From positions 372,001-436,000 of the forward strand of contig NZ_WWGH01000001.1 of assembly GCF_009865135.1 (NCBI RefSeq): 64,000 bases of DNA. The letters are read 5' to 3'. The DNA comes from Streptomyces sp. SID8374 (GTDB lineage Bacteria; Actinomycetota; Actinomycetes; Streptomycetales; Streptomycetaceae). Position 1 is the first letter of the stretch, and every line of letters starts with the position of its first letter. A program made the position numbers and the translations under genes. Shown piece by piece: positions 40,398 to 49,914 of the stretch. The notes below the pieces were generated by a model, which was not told the DNA's origin, ran no database searches, and saw only the letters and a list, made by a program, of their open reading frames with translations.

Positions 40398-42838
40398 CCC
40401 TTCTGCCCCTTGTCCAGCGTGTGCCCGCCTTCCGCCTGCCGGGGCAGCCGGGGGCCCAGCTCTTCGAGGAGGGCGCCGCGCTCCTTCGCGAAGACCGGGT
40501 CGGCCTGGTAGTCGGAGTGGCCGAGGATCGGTTCGGGCAGTGGGAGCGCGGTGGTACGTCCGTACGCCTGCGGGTCCTTCAGCGGCCCCCGGTCGACGCC
40601 GGCGTCGGGGGCGGCCCTCAGCCGGACGGGCCCGCCGATCGGGTCGGTGGCCCGGTAGAGGTTGCGCCAGCAGTGCACCGAGCGGTGCAGGCCGAGCAGG
40701 GGTACGGCGCCGAAGTAGGCCGGGAACCAGCGCCCGTAGAGCCTCTCGATCGGGGAGCCGTAGGTGAGCAGCCCGACCCGGCGGCGGGCGGCGTCGGGGA
40801 GCTGCCAGACCGCGGCGGCCGCCAGGACGCTGCCCTGCGAGTGGCCCGAGATGATGAGCCGGCCCTTGGTGGTGGCCGTCCAGGCGCACATCCGGGACGC
40901 CAGGTCGGGGACGGCGCGTTCGGCGTAGCAGGGGGGCGCGAAGGGGTGGGCGGCGCGCGGCCAGAAGGTGCCCACGTCCCAGAGGATGCCGATGGTGCGC
41001 CGGGCGGAGGCGTCCCGGTAGGCGCGGCGCCCGCTCGCGACGAAGAGTATGAAGCCGAAGCCGATCAGCCAGGAGCCGGTCGACTGGGCGGCCTGGGCGA
41101 GCGATTCGACGGGGGCGGCGGCCCCGTCCGACGCGAGGCCGGGCACTTCGCCGCTGACCCAGGAGCCCACGACGGCCGCCGCGCCGAGGAACAGGGTGGC
41201 GGCCGAGACCACGCCGACGATCCAGGGGGCGGAGTCGGTGAGGGCGGCGGTGGCGCGGATGCGGGCGATGCGCCGGGTGCGGGCGGTGTCGGGCGGCTCG
41301 GGGGCGTACTCCGCCTCGATGTCCGGTCCCATGCGGCGGGCCCGGCGGGCGGTGCGGACGACCAGGTAGAGGACGGGGACGAGCAGCAGGAGCAGGAGCA
41401 CCGGGATGACGGAGGCCTGCCAGCTGAGCAGGACGGGCGGGCCCTCGATGATGGAGCCGCGCCCCATGCCCGGGGTGCCGGGGCCGTCCAGCCAGTCGGC
41501 GACGCGCTGGGCCACGCCGCCGGTCATCACCCCGCCCAGCGCGCAGGCGAGCATGGCGACGGACGGGCCGCCGAACCCGTACAGCGTGGTGCGGGGTTCG
41601 GGGGTGCGCCGGTAGAGGCTGTGGGCGACCAGGGCGAGGATCACGACGAGGAGGCCCTGGCCGAGGGCGAGGAGCCGGAACGCCGTCTCGCCGGGCAGGC
41701 TGCCGGAGGAGACCCACTCCGGGCGTGACCACCCCGCGTGCAGGACGGCGAGGCCGAGCACGGTGAGCGCGGAGCCGGGCAGGTACGTGATGAGGGCGCC
41801 GTCCACGCGGTTGTCCCGGACGCTCTCGCTGCGGCCCCGGCGGCAGACCACCCAGACGGCCACCACCGCGCAGAGCACGATGGCCGCTTCGATGACCGCG
41901 CCGAACACCAGGGGCACCGAACTGTCGGTGGTCCGGTCGTGGCGGGCGGCGGCGCCGGTGACGGCCGCGGCGACGGTGAGGAAGCCCGCGGCGGTGTGCG
42001 CGGCGCGGAGCCGGGCGACGAGCCGGCGGCCGTACCAGAAGCCGGGCCTGCTGAGCGCGGGCGGCACCGGGCGCGCGGACTCCGGGTCGTCGGCGTTGTC
42101 CGGAGCGCCCGGCCCGTGGGCCTCCTCCGTCCCGTCCGGGTCGCAGGCGTCGGCGTCCGTGGCGTCCAGGGGGCTCTGGGACTCGTAGGCGCTCCAGGTC
42201 CGGTTGGAGAGGTACCACAGGAGCCCCACCAGGGCGGCGGGCACGACGGCGGCGAGCGCGAGCCGCCGCCCGGGCTGGGACCACCAGCCGCCCTGATGAC
42301 TCGACAGGAAGCCCAGCCAGGAGCGCCGCGCGGAGCAGTCGGGGGTGCCCGCGCACTGCCAGGCCACCAGGTCCAGCGCGACCTCGCAGGCGGCGGCGGT
42401 GAGCAGCACGGTGAGGCTGAGCGCGACGAGCCGCACCACGACGCCGTACAGCCGGACCGCGCGGGTGCGGCCGGAGGCGGTGGGGCGCATCCAGTGGGCG
42501 AGGTTGACCACCATGAACGGCAGGAGCAGCAGCCACAGGGCGCGGGAGCCGTTGCCGGAGGTGAGTCCGGACCAGCAGTACGCCTCGGCGACGGGCTCGT
42601 CCCGGTAGCGCTCGGGGTGCTTCTCGCCGTGGGCGTCCTCGGTGCGCCGGTACACGGCGGCGGTCGCGTCCCCGGTGACCCGGACGGTACGGGGGTCGCC
42701 GAGCATCTCCTGCGGGGTGGCGCCTCCGACGCCGTGGACCAGCAGTTCCAGCGCCGCCCCGGTGTTCTGCGGGGGTGGCGGCGGGGGCGGGATGGCAGGA
42801 GCCAAGGCGGAACTCTCTCTCGGGCGCGCCGGCCGCAC
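40367..42838 (-). CDS. Large polytopic membrane protein with lipase-type GHSQGS motif
   Basis: An 823-residue protein. Residues 25-45 (ALELLVHGVGGATPQEMLGD) resemble the start of an alpha/beta hydrolase. About ten transmembrane helices then follow in two blocks (100-300 and 330-600), interrupted by an acidic loop. Near 660, LIISGHSQGSVLAAAAVWQL is a nucleophile elbow (Ser of GHSQG). So the hydrolase core appears split by membrane segments. Possible lipid hydrolase or acyltransferase; no family is certain. GTG 42838 is the likely start but its ribosome-binding site is poor. The end overlaps the beta-helix/AAA+ gene. Confidence 0.8.
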   Translation of the reverse strand: MRPARPRESSALAPAIPPPPPPPQNTGAALELLVHGVGGATPQEMLGDPRTVRVTGDATAAVYRRTEDAHGEKHPERYRDEPVAEAYCWSGLTSGNGSRALWLLLLPFMVVNLAHWMRPTASGRTRAVRLYGVVVRLVALSLTVLLTAAACEVALDLVAWQCAGTPDCSARRSWLGFLSSHQGGWWSQPGRRLALAAVVPAALVGLLWYLSNRTWSAYESQSPLDATDADACDPDGTEEAHGPGAPDNADDPESARPVPPALSRPGFWYGRRLVARLRAAHTAAGFLTVAAAVTGAAARHDRTTDSSVPLVFGAVIEAAIVLCAVVAVWVVCRRGRSESVRDNRVDGALITYLPGSALTVLGLAVLHAGWSRPEWVSSGSLPGETAFRLLALGQGLLVVILALVAHSLYRRTPEPRTTLYGFGGPSVAMLACALGGVMTGGVAQRVADWLDGPGTPGMGRGSIIEGPPVLLSWQASVIPVLLLLLLVPVLYLVVRTARRARRMGPDIEAEYAPEPPDTARTRRIARIRATAALTDSAPWIVGVVSAATLFLGAAAVVGSWVSGEVPGLASDGAAAPVESLAQAAQSTGSWLIGFGFILFVASGRRAYRDASARRTIGILWDVGTFWPRAAHPFAPPCYAERAVPDLASRMCAWTATTKGRLIISGHSQGSVLAAAAVWQLPDAARRRVGLLTYGSPIERLYGRWFPAYFGAVPLLGLHRSVHCWRNLYRATDPIGGPVRLRAAPDAGVDRGPLKDPQAYGRTTALPLPEPILGHSDYQADPVFAKERGALLEELGPRLPRQAEGGHTLDKGQKGQKSSGRSSG

Positions 42839-43059
42839 GGGCCGGCGGAGACATGGCAGGGGTCGGGCGGGAGACTCCGGGAGCCGTGGACTCCGGCCCG
42901 TGGCCCGGCCTCAGAATTCCGGAGGCGGGGCGGGTGCGTGAGCGGTCTCACGGAATCTCCCCAGGTGGCACGCCGGACATGCCTGCGTGGCAGGATGAGC
43001 GTGTCCCGCAGGCCGCTGCGGACGGACCGTACGGCAGAGGGAAGGACCGGGCGACCGCG

Positions 43060-43905
43060 TTGAGCGAGAATCAGAACCTGCTCGCGGAGCAGCGACGTGC
43101 CCTGATCCTCGACGAGGTCCGCAGGCGCGGTGGCGTCCGGGTCAACGAGCTGACCCGCAGGCTGAACGTCTCCGACATGACGATCCGTCGGGACCTGGAC
43201 GCGCTGGCCCGGCAGGGGGTCATCGAGAAGGTCCACGGCGGTGCCGTTCCGGTGGTCGAGGCGAGCACCCACGAGCCCGGCTTCGAGGTGAAGTCGGCGC
43301 TGGAGCTGAGCGCCAAGGAGGACATCGCGCGGACGGCGGCGGCGATGGCCCAGCCCGGCAGCGCGATCGCCCTCTCGGGCGGTACGACGACGTACGCGCT
43401 GGCCCGGCATCTGCTGGACGTACCGGATCTGACGGTGGTGACCAACTCGGTGCGGGTGGCCGATGTGTTCCACGACGCGCAGCGCCCGGCGCCCGGCCGT
43501 GGGGCGCGGCCGGGTACGGCGACGGTGGTGCTGACGGGCGGGGTGCGGACGCCCTCGGACTCGCTGGTGGGGCCGGTCGCGGACCGGGCCATCGACTCGC
43601 TCCACTTCGACCTGCTCTTCCTGGGCGTGCACGGGATCTCCGCCGAGGCCGGGCTCTGCACGCCCAACCTCGCCGAGGCGGAGACCAATCGGCGCTTCGT
43701 CCGGTCGGCGCGCCGGGTCGTGGTGGTGGCCGACCACACCAAGTGGGGGACGGTGGGCCTGAGTTCCTTCGCCACGCTGGACGAGGTGGACACCTTCGTG
43801 ACGGACGCGGGGCTGGCCCCGGGGGCGCGCGAGGAGATCGGCGAGCATCTGCCGGGCCTGGTGGTGGCGGGCGAGTCGCCCGAGGAGACCGTCTCCCCCG
43901 GCTGA
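43060..43905 (+). CDS. DeoR/GlpR-family transcriptional regulator
   Basis: A 281-residue sugar-metabolism repressor. The N-terminal winged HTH is RRALILDEVRRRGGVRVNELTRRLNVSDMTIRRDLDALARQGVIEKVHGGAV, the DeoR signature. The C-terminal effector domain (SGGTTTYALARHL, ADVFHDAQ, LTGGVR, FLGVHGISAEAG, VVVVADHTKWG) binds a sugar phosphate. TTG at 43060 follows GAAGGA at a long 13-nt spacing and gives the usual N-terminus; ATG 42979 is a longer option. Target genes are not obvious nearby. Confidence 0.88.
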   Translation: MSENQNLLAEQRRALILDEVRRRGGVRVNELTRRLNVSDMTIRRDLDALARQGVIEKVHGGAVPVVEASTHEPGFEVKSALELSAKEDIARTAAAMAQPGSAIALSGGTTTYALARHLLDVPDLTVVTNSVRVADVFHDAQRPAPGRGARPGTATVVLTGGVRTPSDSLVGPVADRAIDSLHFDLLFLGVHGISAEAGLCTPNLAEAETNRRFVRSARRVVVVADHTKWGTVGLSSFATLDEVDTFVTDAGLAPGAREEIGEHLPGLVVAGESPEETVSPG

Positions 43906-43985
43906 CCGGGCCGAGGCTCTTCCGGGCCCGGCTGTCCGGATTCCGTTCGAGTCGCCGTACGGCCGTGACGTCCTAGGATCGCAGC

Positions 43986-44441
43986 ATGGCCGTCTTCCGG
44001 ATCGAGCGCTTCTCCCCTCTCCCCGCAGCCGAGGCCTGGCGGCGGGTGACCGACTGGGAACGGCACGCCGAGCATGTCCCGTTGACCGCCATCTCGGTGG
44101 CGGGCGGGGCGCCGACCAGGGTCGGCACGGTGTTCACCGCGCGGACGGGGATCGGCCCGCTGGCCTTCGACGACCCGATGGAAGTGGTCCGCTGGACGCC
44201 GCCCGCCGGTGGCCGGGCCGGGATCTGCCTGCTGGAGAAGCGCGGGTCCGTGGTGCTGGGCCGGGCCTCGATCGATGTGCTGCCGACGCACTCCGGTTCC
44301 CATGTGGTGTGGGTGGAGGAGCTGCGGGTGCGGCTGGTGCCCCGGTGGGGCGACCCGCTGCTGGCCTCCGCCGGGCGGCGGCTGTTCGGCGGGGTGCTGG
44401 ACCAGCTGCTGGCCTCGCCGGGCGGGCGGGCGAACGGCTGA
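43986..44441 (+). CDS. SRPBCC-family (START-like) protein
   Basis: A 151-residue protein with the SRPBCC pattern: a first strand VFRIERFSPLPAAEAWRRVTDWERHAEHVP, central strands, and a long C-terminal helix (GRRLFGGVLDQLLAS). This fold binds hydrophobic ligands and includes polyketide cyclases and lipid carriers; this short copy lacks obvious catalytic features. ATG at 43986. It lies 80 bp after the DeoR gene on the same strand. Another SRPBCC protein is encoded at 48276. Confidence 0.82.
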   Translation: MAVFRIERFSPLPAAEAWRRVTDWERHAEHVPLTAISVAGGAPTRVGTVFTARTGIGPLAFDDPMEVVRWTPPAGGRAGICLLEKRGSVVLGRASIDVLPTHSGSHVVWVEELRVRLVPRWGDPLLASAGRRLFGGVLDQLLASPGGRANG

Positions 44442-44498
44442 AGGACGGCCGGGGCCAGGGTGTCGGCGGCGGCCGGGAGGCCGGTCCGCAGCGGGTGA

Positions 44499-44511
44499 TG
44501 TGACCGTCACA
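44499..44511. promoter_or_regulatory. 13-bp palindrome TGTGAC-C-GTCACA
   Basis: Perfect 6-bp arms around one base, 61 bp upstream of the sigma-like membrane gene, followed by TTGACT (44514-44519). No well-spaced -10 was found. Likely an operator. Confidence 0.4.
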
Positions 44512-44571
44512 CGATTGACTCGTTTGTCGGTATGACACCTGCCCGCCACGGCCTCGGAAGGCACCGAACCC

Positions 44572-46560
44572 ATGCCGATCTATCCACCGCAGCAACGCCC
44601 CGACGCCGCACCGAGCGAGACCCTGGGCGTACAGCAGGCCGAGGCCGCCCTCGTGGAGCACTACCCGCGCCTGGTGCGGCTCGCCTATGTCGTGCTGCCG
44701 CCCGCGCTGGGCCGCCACCGCCGCGTCCTGGCCGCGCACGGGGCCGTGCAGCGGGCGCTACCCGGGGCCAGGACCTCCCCGGACCGGCTGCGGGTGCCCG
44801 CCCAGTCCCGCCGCTCCCCCGAGGCGGCGGAGGCCCCTGCGAGCGCGCCGTACGCGTGGATGCGGCTGCGGGTGCTGCGGACGGCCCTGGCGTACGAGCG
44901 CAGGCCCCGCTGGTGGCCCGGGCGCCTCCCGGCACCCGCCGCGCTGCGGCCGACGCTGCCGGTGGTGTGGGGGCTGCGGCTCTTCCCCCGGGCGGGCGGC
45001 GTCGACGAACTCGCCCTGGACCGGGCCCTGTCGGGGGTGCCCGGTGCCGTACGGGCCGCGTTCGCGCTCCAGTTGCTGGACGGGATGACGGATTCCGGGG
45101 CGCGGGAGCTGCTGGCCGAGGCGGGGGCGGACGATCCGGCGGGGGCGGTGCGCCGGGCCGCCCGGCTGGGGAGGCCGGACCGGGCGGGGGCCCAAGTGCT
45201 GCTGCGGTCCGGGGAGTTCGACCCGTGCACCGTGCAGACCCGGCCGAGCGATCTGCTGCGGCGCCGGCATCGGATGCGGGCGGTGGCCCTCGCGGCGGCG
45301 CTCTGCGTGGTGGCGGGCGCGCTCGCGGTGGCCGCCGAGAAGGGCGTACGGGACGAAGCGCCGGGGGCCGGGGTGACGGTCCCGGCCCTCGACCCTGCGG
45401 CCCTGCTGCGTACGGCGGCCGAGCAGTGGGCGGACACCTCACGGATCGACTTCACCGCCTGGCCCGCACGCGGTGACCGGCGGGGTGACGGCGAGCTGCT
45501 GGGCCGGGCGCTGCGGGCCTGGTCCGAGCCGTCGGGGGCCGTCCGGGTGTCGACCACCCCGGACACGGTCGACGTACCGCCCGCGCAGCCGCCCCGGCTG
45601 CTGTTCGCGGGTGAGGTGGACGGGGCGGCCGTGGTGCTGTTCCACGACGGCGGGGTCCGGGTAGTGCGGTACGCCGAGCCGCTGGCGGGCGGTGGCGGGG
45701 CGGCGCTGGACTTCGCCCGGACCGACGACGCGGATGTGACGACGGGCGCGGCCGTGGTCGTGAGCCGTACGGGCGAGAAGGCGCGGTTCCTGCTGGCCCC
45801 CTGGATCTCCGAGACCACGACCCGCGACCTGCTCGCGCCGAACACGCCCGGCCGGCCGCTGGAGGTGGGCCCGGACGGGGTCACCGCCCTGGTGGAGCGT
45901 CCGGCGGCGGGCGGCGCCTGTGACGCGTGGCCGGTGCTCCAGCTGCGTTCCTCCGAGCGGATCGTGGAGAACCACGCGTTCCTGGTGACCGACCTGGGCG
46001 ACCTGGCCCCGGCGCATCTGACGTACACCCCGAAGCCGGGAAGCGGCGCACCCGCCCGGCAGCCGCGCGAGGCGACGGGCCCGGAGGCGCTGCTCGCCTG
46101 GGCGCGTACGGCGTGTTCGCTGCGGACGCTGTCGGGCTCGGGGGTGCGGGCGGTGAACAACTGGGCGTTCGCCGAGCAGAAGCTGCCCGAGGGCGAGGCG
46201 GCGGCCCAGTGGCTCTGCACCCGCGCCGACACCTGGCGCGGCCCTGGCCGGGTGCTGGTGCAGTTCCTCCAGCCCGCCGCCTCCCCCACCACTCCGGCCG
46301 CCGTGGTCGCCGACCGGGACGACACCGCCCTGTGCAGCCGGTTCGGCCAGCACATCCTGGCGGGCACGCACTGGAAGGCCGCCTCCGGCCGGTGGTACGT
46401 CCTGGCGGCGGGCAGCCGGGCCGTCAACCGGATCGAGGCCGCCGGGCAGGTGCGGGGCACGGCGGGCGGCCCGACGCTGGCGGTACGGGCGCCGCGCGAC
46501 GCCTCCGTACAGCTGACGGCCGGACTGCGCGGGGGCGGGACGCTGGCGGCGGTGCACTGA
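44572..46560 (+). CDS. Membrane protein with sigma-factor-like N-terminus
   Basis: A 662-residue protein. Residues 20-60 (EAALVEHYPRLVRLAYVVLP, then GRHRRVLAAHGAVQRALP) resemble sigma-70 region 2 and 155-215 (VPGAVRAAFALQLLDGMTDSGARELL) resemble region 4 of ECF factors, but key DNA-contact residues cannot be confirmed. A single transmembrane helix is near 238-256 (AVALAAALCVVAGALAVAA). The rest (260-662) is extracytoplasmic with several Cys pairs and no known fold. It may be a degenerate sigma-like domain tethered to a surface sensor (inference). ATG at 44572; single-gene unit. Confidence 0.65.
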   Translation: MPIYPPQQRPDAAPSETLGVQQAEAALVEHYPRLVRLAYVVLPPALGRHRRVLAAHGAVQRALPGARTSPDRLRVPAQSRRSPEAAEAPASAPYAWMRLRVLRTALAYERRPRWWPGRLPAPAALRPTLPVVWGLRLFPRAGGVDELALDRALSGVPGAVRAAFALQLLDGMTDSGARELLAEAGADDPAGAVRRAARLGRPDRAGAQVLLRSGEFDPCTVQTRPSDLLRRRHRMRAVALAAALCVVAGALAVAAEKGVRDEAPGAGVTVPALDPAALLRTAAEQWADTSRIDFTAWPARGDRRGDGELLGRALRAWSEPSGAVRVSTTPDTVDVPPAQPPRLLFAGEVDGAAVVLFHDGGVRVVRYAEPLAGGGGAALDFARTDDADVTTGAAVVVSRTGEKARFLLAPWISETTTRDLLAPNTPGRPLEVGPDGVTALVERPAAGGACDAWPVLQLRSSERIVENHAFLVTDLGDLAPAHLTYTPKPGSGAPARQPREATGPEALLAWARTACSLRTLSGSGVRAVNNWAFAEQKLPEGEAAAQWLCTRADTWRGPGRVLVQFLQPAASPTTPAAVVADRDDTALCSRFGQHILAGTHWKAASGRWYVLAAGSRAVNRIEAAGQVRGTAGGPTLAVRAPRDASVQLTAGLRGGGTLAAVH

Positions 46561-46642
46561 GCGAAGCCGCTGACAACGCGCGCTCCGCCGTACGGAGTCC
46601 TCGTCCCGGCCTCGTACGCGATCGGGTGCGAGACTCGGACAG

Positions 46643-48217
46643 GTGACGGATCTTCCTGAAGAACCCGGCGTACGTGATGTCCCCGACGAGACCCGGCTGC
46701 GCTGCCTGGTCACCGGCGCCACCGGCTACATCGGCGGCAGACTGGTGCCCGCACTCCTCGACACCGGCCACCGGGTCCGCGCGCTGGCCCGGACGCCGCA
46801 GAAGCTGCGCGACTACCCCTGGGCGGACCGGGTCGAGGTGGTGCGCGGCGATGTCACCGACGCCGACTCGCTGACCGAGGCGATGCGGGACGTCGACGTG
46901 GCGTACTACCTGGTGCACGCGCTGGGCTCCGGCAAGGACTTCGAGGAGACCGACCGCCGGGCCGCCCGGAACTTCGGCGAGAAGGCGCGCGCGGCCGGGG
47001 TGCGGCGGATCGTCTACCTGGGCGGGCTGACGCCCGAGGGGGTGCCGGAGAAGGAGCTGTCGCCGCATCTGCGCTCGCGGGCCGAGGTGGGGCGGATCCT
47101 GCTGGACTCCGGGGTGCCGGCGGCGGTGCTGCGGGCGGCGATCGTGATCGGCTCCGGATCGGCCTCGTTCGAGATGCTGCGCTATCTGACCGAGCGGCTG
47201 CCGGTGATGGTGACCCCGAGCTGGGTCTCCACCCGGATCCAGCCCATCGCCGTACGGGATGTGATCCGGTATCTGGTGGGGAGCGCCACCCTGCCGTCCG
47301 AGGTGAACCGGACCTTCGACATCGGCGGCCCGGACATCATGACGTACCGGGACATGATGCAGGGGTACGCGCGGGTGGCGGGGCTGCCGCGGCGGGTGAT
47401 CGTGCCGGTCCCGGTGCTCACCCCGACGCTCTCCAGCCACTGGATCGGGCTGGTGACCCCGGTCCCCCGGTCGATCGCCCGGCCGCTCGCGGAGTCGCTG
47501 CGCCATGAGGTGGTCTGCCGGGAGCACGACATCACGCGGTACGTCCCCGATCCGCCGGAGGGGCCGATCGGCTTCGACCGGGCCCTGGGGCTGGCCCTCC
47601 AGCGGATCAAGGACGCCCAGGTGGACACCCGGTGGTCCTCCGCCTCGCTGCCGGGTGCGCCGAGCGACCCGCTGCCCACCGACCCGGACTGGTCGGGCGG
47701 CAGCCTCTACCGGGATGAGCGGGAGCTGGTGGTGCCGGTGGACCGGGCGGACCTGTGGCGGGTGATCGAGGGCATCGGCGGCGAGAACGGCTGGTACTCC
47801 TTCCCGCTCGCCTGGGCGGTGCGCGGCTGGATCGACCGGATCGTCGGCGGGGTCGGGCTGCGGCGCGGGCGGCGGGACGCCCACCGGCTGCGGGTCGGGG
47901 ACTCGCTGGACTTCTGGCGGGTGGAGGAGATCGTGCCGGGCGAACTGCTGCGGCTGCGGGCGGAGATGCGGCTGCCGGGCGCGGCCTGGCTGGAACTGTC
48001 GGCCGGCACCGACGACCAGGGGCGCACGCTCTACCGCCAGCGCGCCCTGTACCACCCGCAGGGGCTGCTCGGCCATGCGTACTGGTGGGGGGTTTCGCCC
48101 TTCCACGCGGTGGTGTTCGGCGGGATGGCCCGCAACATCGCCGAGGCCGCCAGGACCGCCGCCAGGGCGCGGAAGGAGGGCCGGGAACCGGTGGCCGGCA
48201 GTGGTACAGACAACTGA
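46643..48217 (+). CDS. NAD(P)-binding Rossmann protein with DUF2867 domain
   Basis: A 524-residue protein. Residues 20-310 are an atypical SDR/NmrA-like domain (CLVTGATGYIGGRLVPALL near 23-41, DVDVAYYLVHALG, RIVYLGGL). Residues 345-500 are a DUF2867 domain (WRVIEGIGGENGWYSFPLAW, DSLDFWRVEEIVPGELLRL, HPQGLLGHAYWW). The fusion is widespread in actinobacteria and described as a nucleoside-diphosphate-sugar epimerase-like protein, but the reaction is unknown. GTG at 46643. It is 58 bp upstream of another SRPBCC gene; DUF2867 is itself SRPBCC-like. Confidence 0.88.
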   Translation: MTDLPEEPGVRDVPDETRLRCLVTGATGYIGGRLVPALLDTGHRVRALARTPQKLRDYPWADRVEVVRGDVTDADSLTEAMRDVDVAYYLVHALGSGKDFEETDRRAARNFGEKARAAGVRRIVYLGGLTPEGVPEKELSPHLRSRAEVGRILLDSGVPAAVLRAAIVIGSGSASFEMLRYLTERLPVMVTPSWVSTRIQPIAVRDVIRYLVGSATLPSEVNRTFDIGGPDIMTYRDMMQGYARVAGLPRRVIVPVPVLTPTLSSHWIGLVTPVPRSIARPLAESLRHEVVCREHDITRYVPDPPEGPIGFDRALGLALQRIKDAQVDTRWSSASLPGAPSDPLPTDPDWSGGSLYRDERELVVPVDRADLWRVIEGIGGENGWYSFPLAWAVRGWIDRIVGGVGLRRGRRDAHRLRVGDSLDFWRVEEIVPGELLRLRAEMRLPGAAWLELSAGTDDQGRTLYRQRALYHPQGLLGHAYWWGVSPFHAVVFGGMARNIAEAARTAARARKEGREPVAGSGTDN

Positions 48218-48275
48218 CGTCCCGGCCGCTATGGTGTGCCTCCCCATAAGCGCAGCTCGCCGGGAGGTGCACAGG

Positions 48276-48755
48276 ATGGCACGCCGACTCCGTACCGTAG
48301 GACTGGAGTTCACCGACTCGGCGCCGATACGTCTGGTGTTCGCCGCCGAGGTGTCCGCGCCCCCGGACGTGGTCTACCGGGCGCTCGCCGAGGACGTCGC
48401 CTCCTGGCCCTCCTGGTTCACCGCCGTCACCCGGGCCACGCCCACCGACGGGGGCGCGGGCCGGGAGGTGCGGCTGCGGGGCGGGGTCCGCTTCCGCGAG
48501 ACGATCGTGGCCGCCGAGCCGGGCGAGCGGTACGCCTACCGGGTCGACGAGACCAACGCCCCGGGCCTGCGGGCCCTGGTGGAGGAGTGGCGGCTCACCG
48601 CGGACGGCACCGGGACCCGGGTGCAGTGGACCTTCGCCGCCGACGGGACGGGCCCGTTCCGCTCGGTGCTGGGGGTCGGGCGGCTAGGGATGGGCCGGTC
48701 CTTCCGGGACGCGGTGCGGCGACTCGACGGGCGGCTGACCGCACCGGCGGCCTGA
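48276..48755 (+). CDS. SRPBCC-family (polyketide cyclase-like) protein
   Basis: A 159-residue SRPBCC protein: IRLVFAAEVSAPPDVVYRALAEDVASWPSWF is the typical first strand and helix, followed by RVDETNAPGLRALVEEWRL and a C-terminal helix. Members bind lipids or polyketides; no catalytic residue is evident. ATG at 48276 follows GGGAGG; a nearby GTG (48267) would add three residues. It lies 58 bp after the Rossmann/DUF2867 gene on the same strand and may be cotranscribed. Confidence 0.84.
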   Translation: MARRLRTVGLEFTDSAPIRLVFAAEVSAPPDVVYRALAEDVASWPSWFTAVTRATPTDGGAGREVRLRGGVRFRETIVAAEPGERYAYRVDETNAPGLRALVEEWRLTADGTGTRVQWTFAADGTGPFRSVLGVGRLGMGRSFRDAVRRLDGRLTAPAA

Positions 48756-48768
48756 ACCTCCCCGGACC

Positions 48769-49914
48769 TCAGCCGGTCAGGGTCCCGGTGGCGAGGAAGT
48801 TGTCGATCGCCGCGGTGTACGGGGCGATGTCCAGGCCCTGCTCCTCCAGCCAGGAGTCGGAGTAGTACTTGTCCAGGTAGCGGTCGCCCGGGTCGCACAG
48901 CAGCGTGACGACGCTGCCGGTCTCCCCCTGCTCCACCATCTCGGCGATCAGCTTGAAGGCACTCCACAGGCCGGTGCCCGTGGAGCCGCCCGCCTTGCGT
49001 CCGATGGCCCGCTCCAGCGCCCGTACGGCGGCGACGCTCGCCGCGTCGGGCACCTTCATCATCCGGTCGATGGCGCCGGGCACGAAGCTGGGCTCCATAC
49101 GGGGGCGGCCGATGCCCTCGATCCGGGAGCCGCAGTCGCTGCTCGCGTACGGGTCGTTGCGCGTCCAGCCGTCGAAGAAACAGGAGTTCTCCGGGTCGGG
49201 CACACAGACCCGGGTGTCGTGCTGGAGGTAGTGCACGTAGCGGGCGATGGTGGCGGAGGTGCCGCCGGTCCCGGCGGTGGCGACGATCCAGGTGGGTTCG
49301 GGGTAGCGCTCCAGCTTGAGCTGCTGGTAGATCGACTCGGCGATGTTGTTGTTGCCGCGCCAGTCGGTGGCCCGCTCGGCATAGGTGAACTGGTCCATGT
49401 AGTGGCCGCCGGTCGCGGCGGCGAGGGACGCGGACTCCTCGTACATCTTGCGGGAGTCGTCGACGAAGTGGCACTGCCCGCCGTGGAATTCGATGAGCCG
49501 GCACTTCTCCGGGCTGGTGGTGCGGGGCATCACGGCGATGAACGGCACGCCGATCAGCTTGGCGAAGTACGCCTCCGAGACGGCGGTCGATCCGCTGGAC
49601 GCCTCGATGACCGGCTTGCCCGGGCGGATCCAGCCGTTGCAGAGCCCGTAGAGGAAGAGCGAGCGGGCGAGCCGGTGCTTGAGGCTGCCGGTGGGGTGGG
49701 TCGACTCGTCCTTGAGGTAGAGGTCGATGCCCCACTCCTCGGGCAGCGGGAAGCGCAGCAGATGGGTGTCGGCCGAACGGTTGGCGTCGGCCTGGACCTT
49801 GCGTACGGCTTCCTTCAGCCAGGCCCGGTACTCCGGGTCGCTGCGGTCGATGTCCACCGTCCCCATGGCCGCCCCGGTGGCCCCACGGTCACGTCCCAGC
49901 TCATCGGTGTCCAT
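48769..49914 (-). CDS. PLP-dependent cysteine synthase/desulfhydrase-like enzyme
   Basis: A 381-residue fold-type II PLP enzyme. The PLP lysine lies in [12 protein letters not shown] (near residue 78), the substrate loop is [15 protein letters not shown] (near 105), and the phosphate-binding loop is [15 protein letters not shown] (near 210). Homologues include mycobacterial Cds1, an L-cysteine desulfhydrase, and cysteine synthases; it is longer than CysK (about 310). ATG at 49914 has AAGGAG at 7 nt. No cysteine-pathway gene is adjacent. The gene is convergent with the SRPBCC gene, with 13 bp between stops. Confidence 0.88.
   Translation of the reverse strand: MDTDELGRDRGATGAAMGTVDIDRSDPEYRAWLKEAVRKVQADANRSADTHLLRFPLPEEWGIDLYLKDESTHPTGSLKHRLARSLFLYGLCNGWIRPGKPVIEASSGSTAVSEAYFAKLIGVPFIAVMPRTTSPEKCRLIEFHGGQCHFVDDSRKMYEESASLAAATGGHYMDQFTYAERATDWRGNNNIAESIYQQLKLERYPEPTWIVATAGTGGTSATIARYVHYLQHDTRVCVPDPENSCFFDGWTRNDPYASSDCGSRIEGIGRPRMEPSFVPGAIDRMMKVPDAASVAAVRALERAIGRKAGGSTGTGLWSAFKLIAEMVEQGETGSVVTLLCDPGDRYLDKYYSDSWLEEQGLDIAPYTAAIDNFLATGTLTG

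Noticed and set aside
39594..42854. Minus-strand 1086-residue frame overlapping the beta-helix and membrane genes
   Set aside because: It is a shadow: Arg/Pro/Ala-rich, and it overlaps the better-supported frame of the membrane protein and the opposite-strand AAA+ domain.
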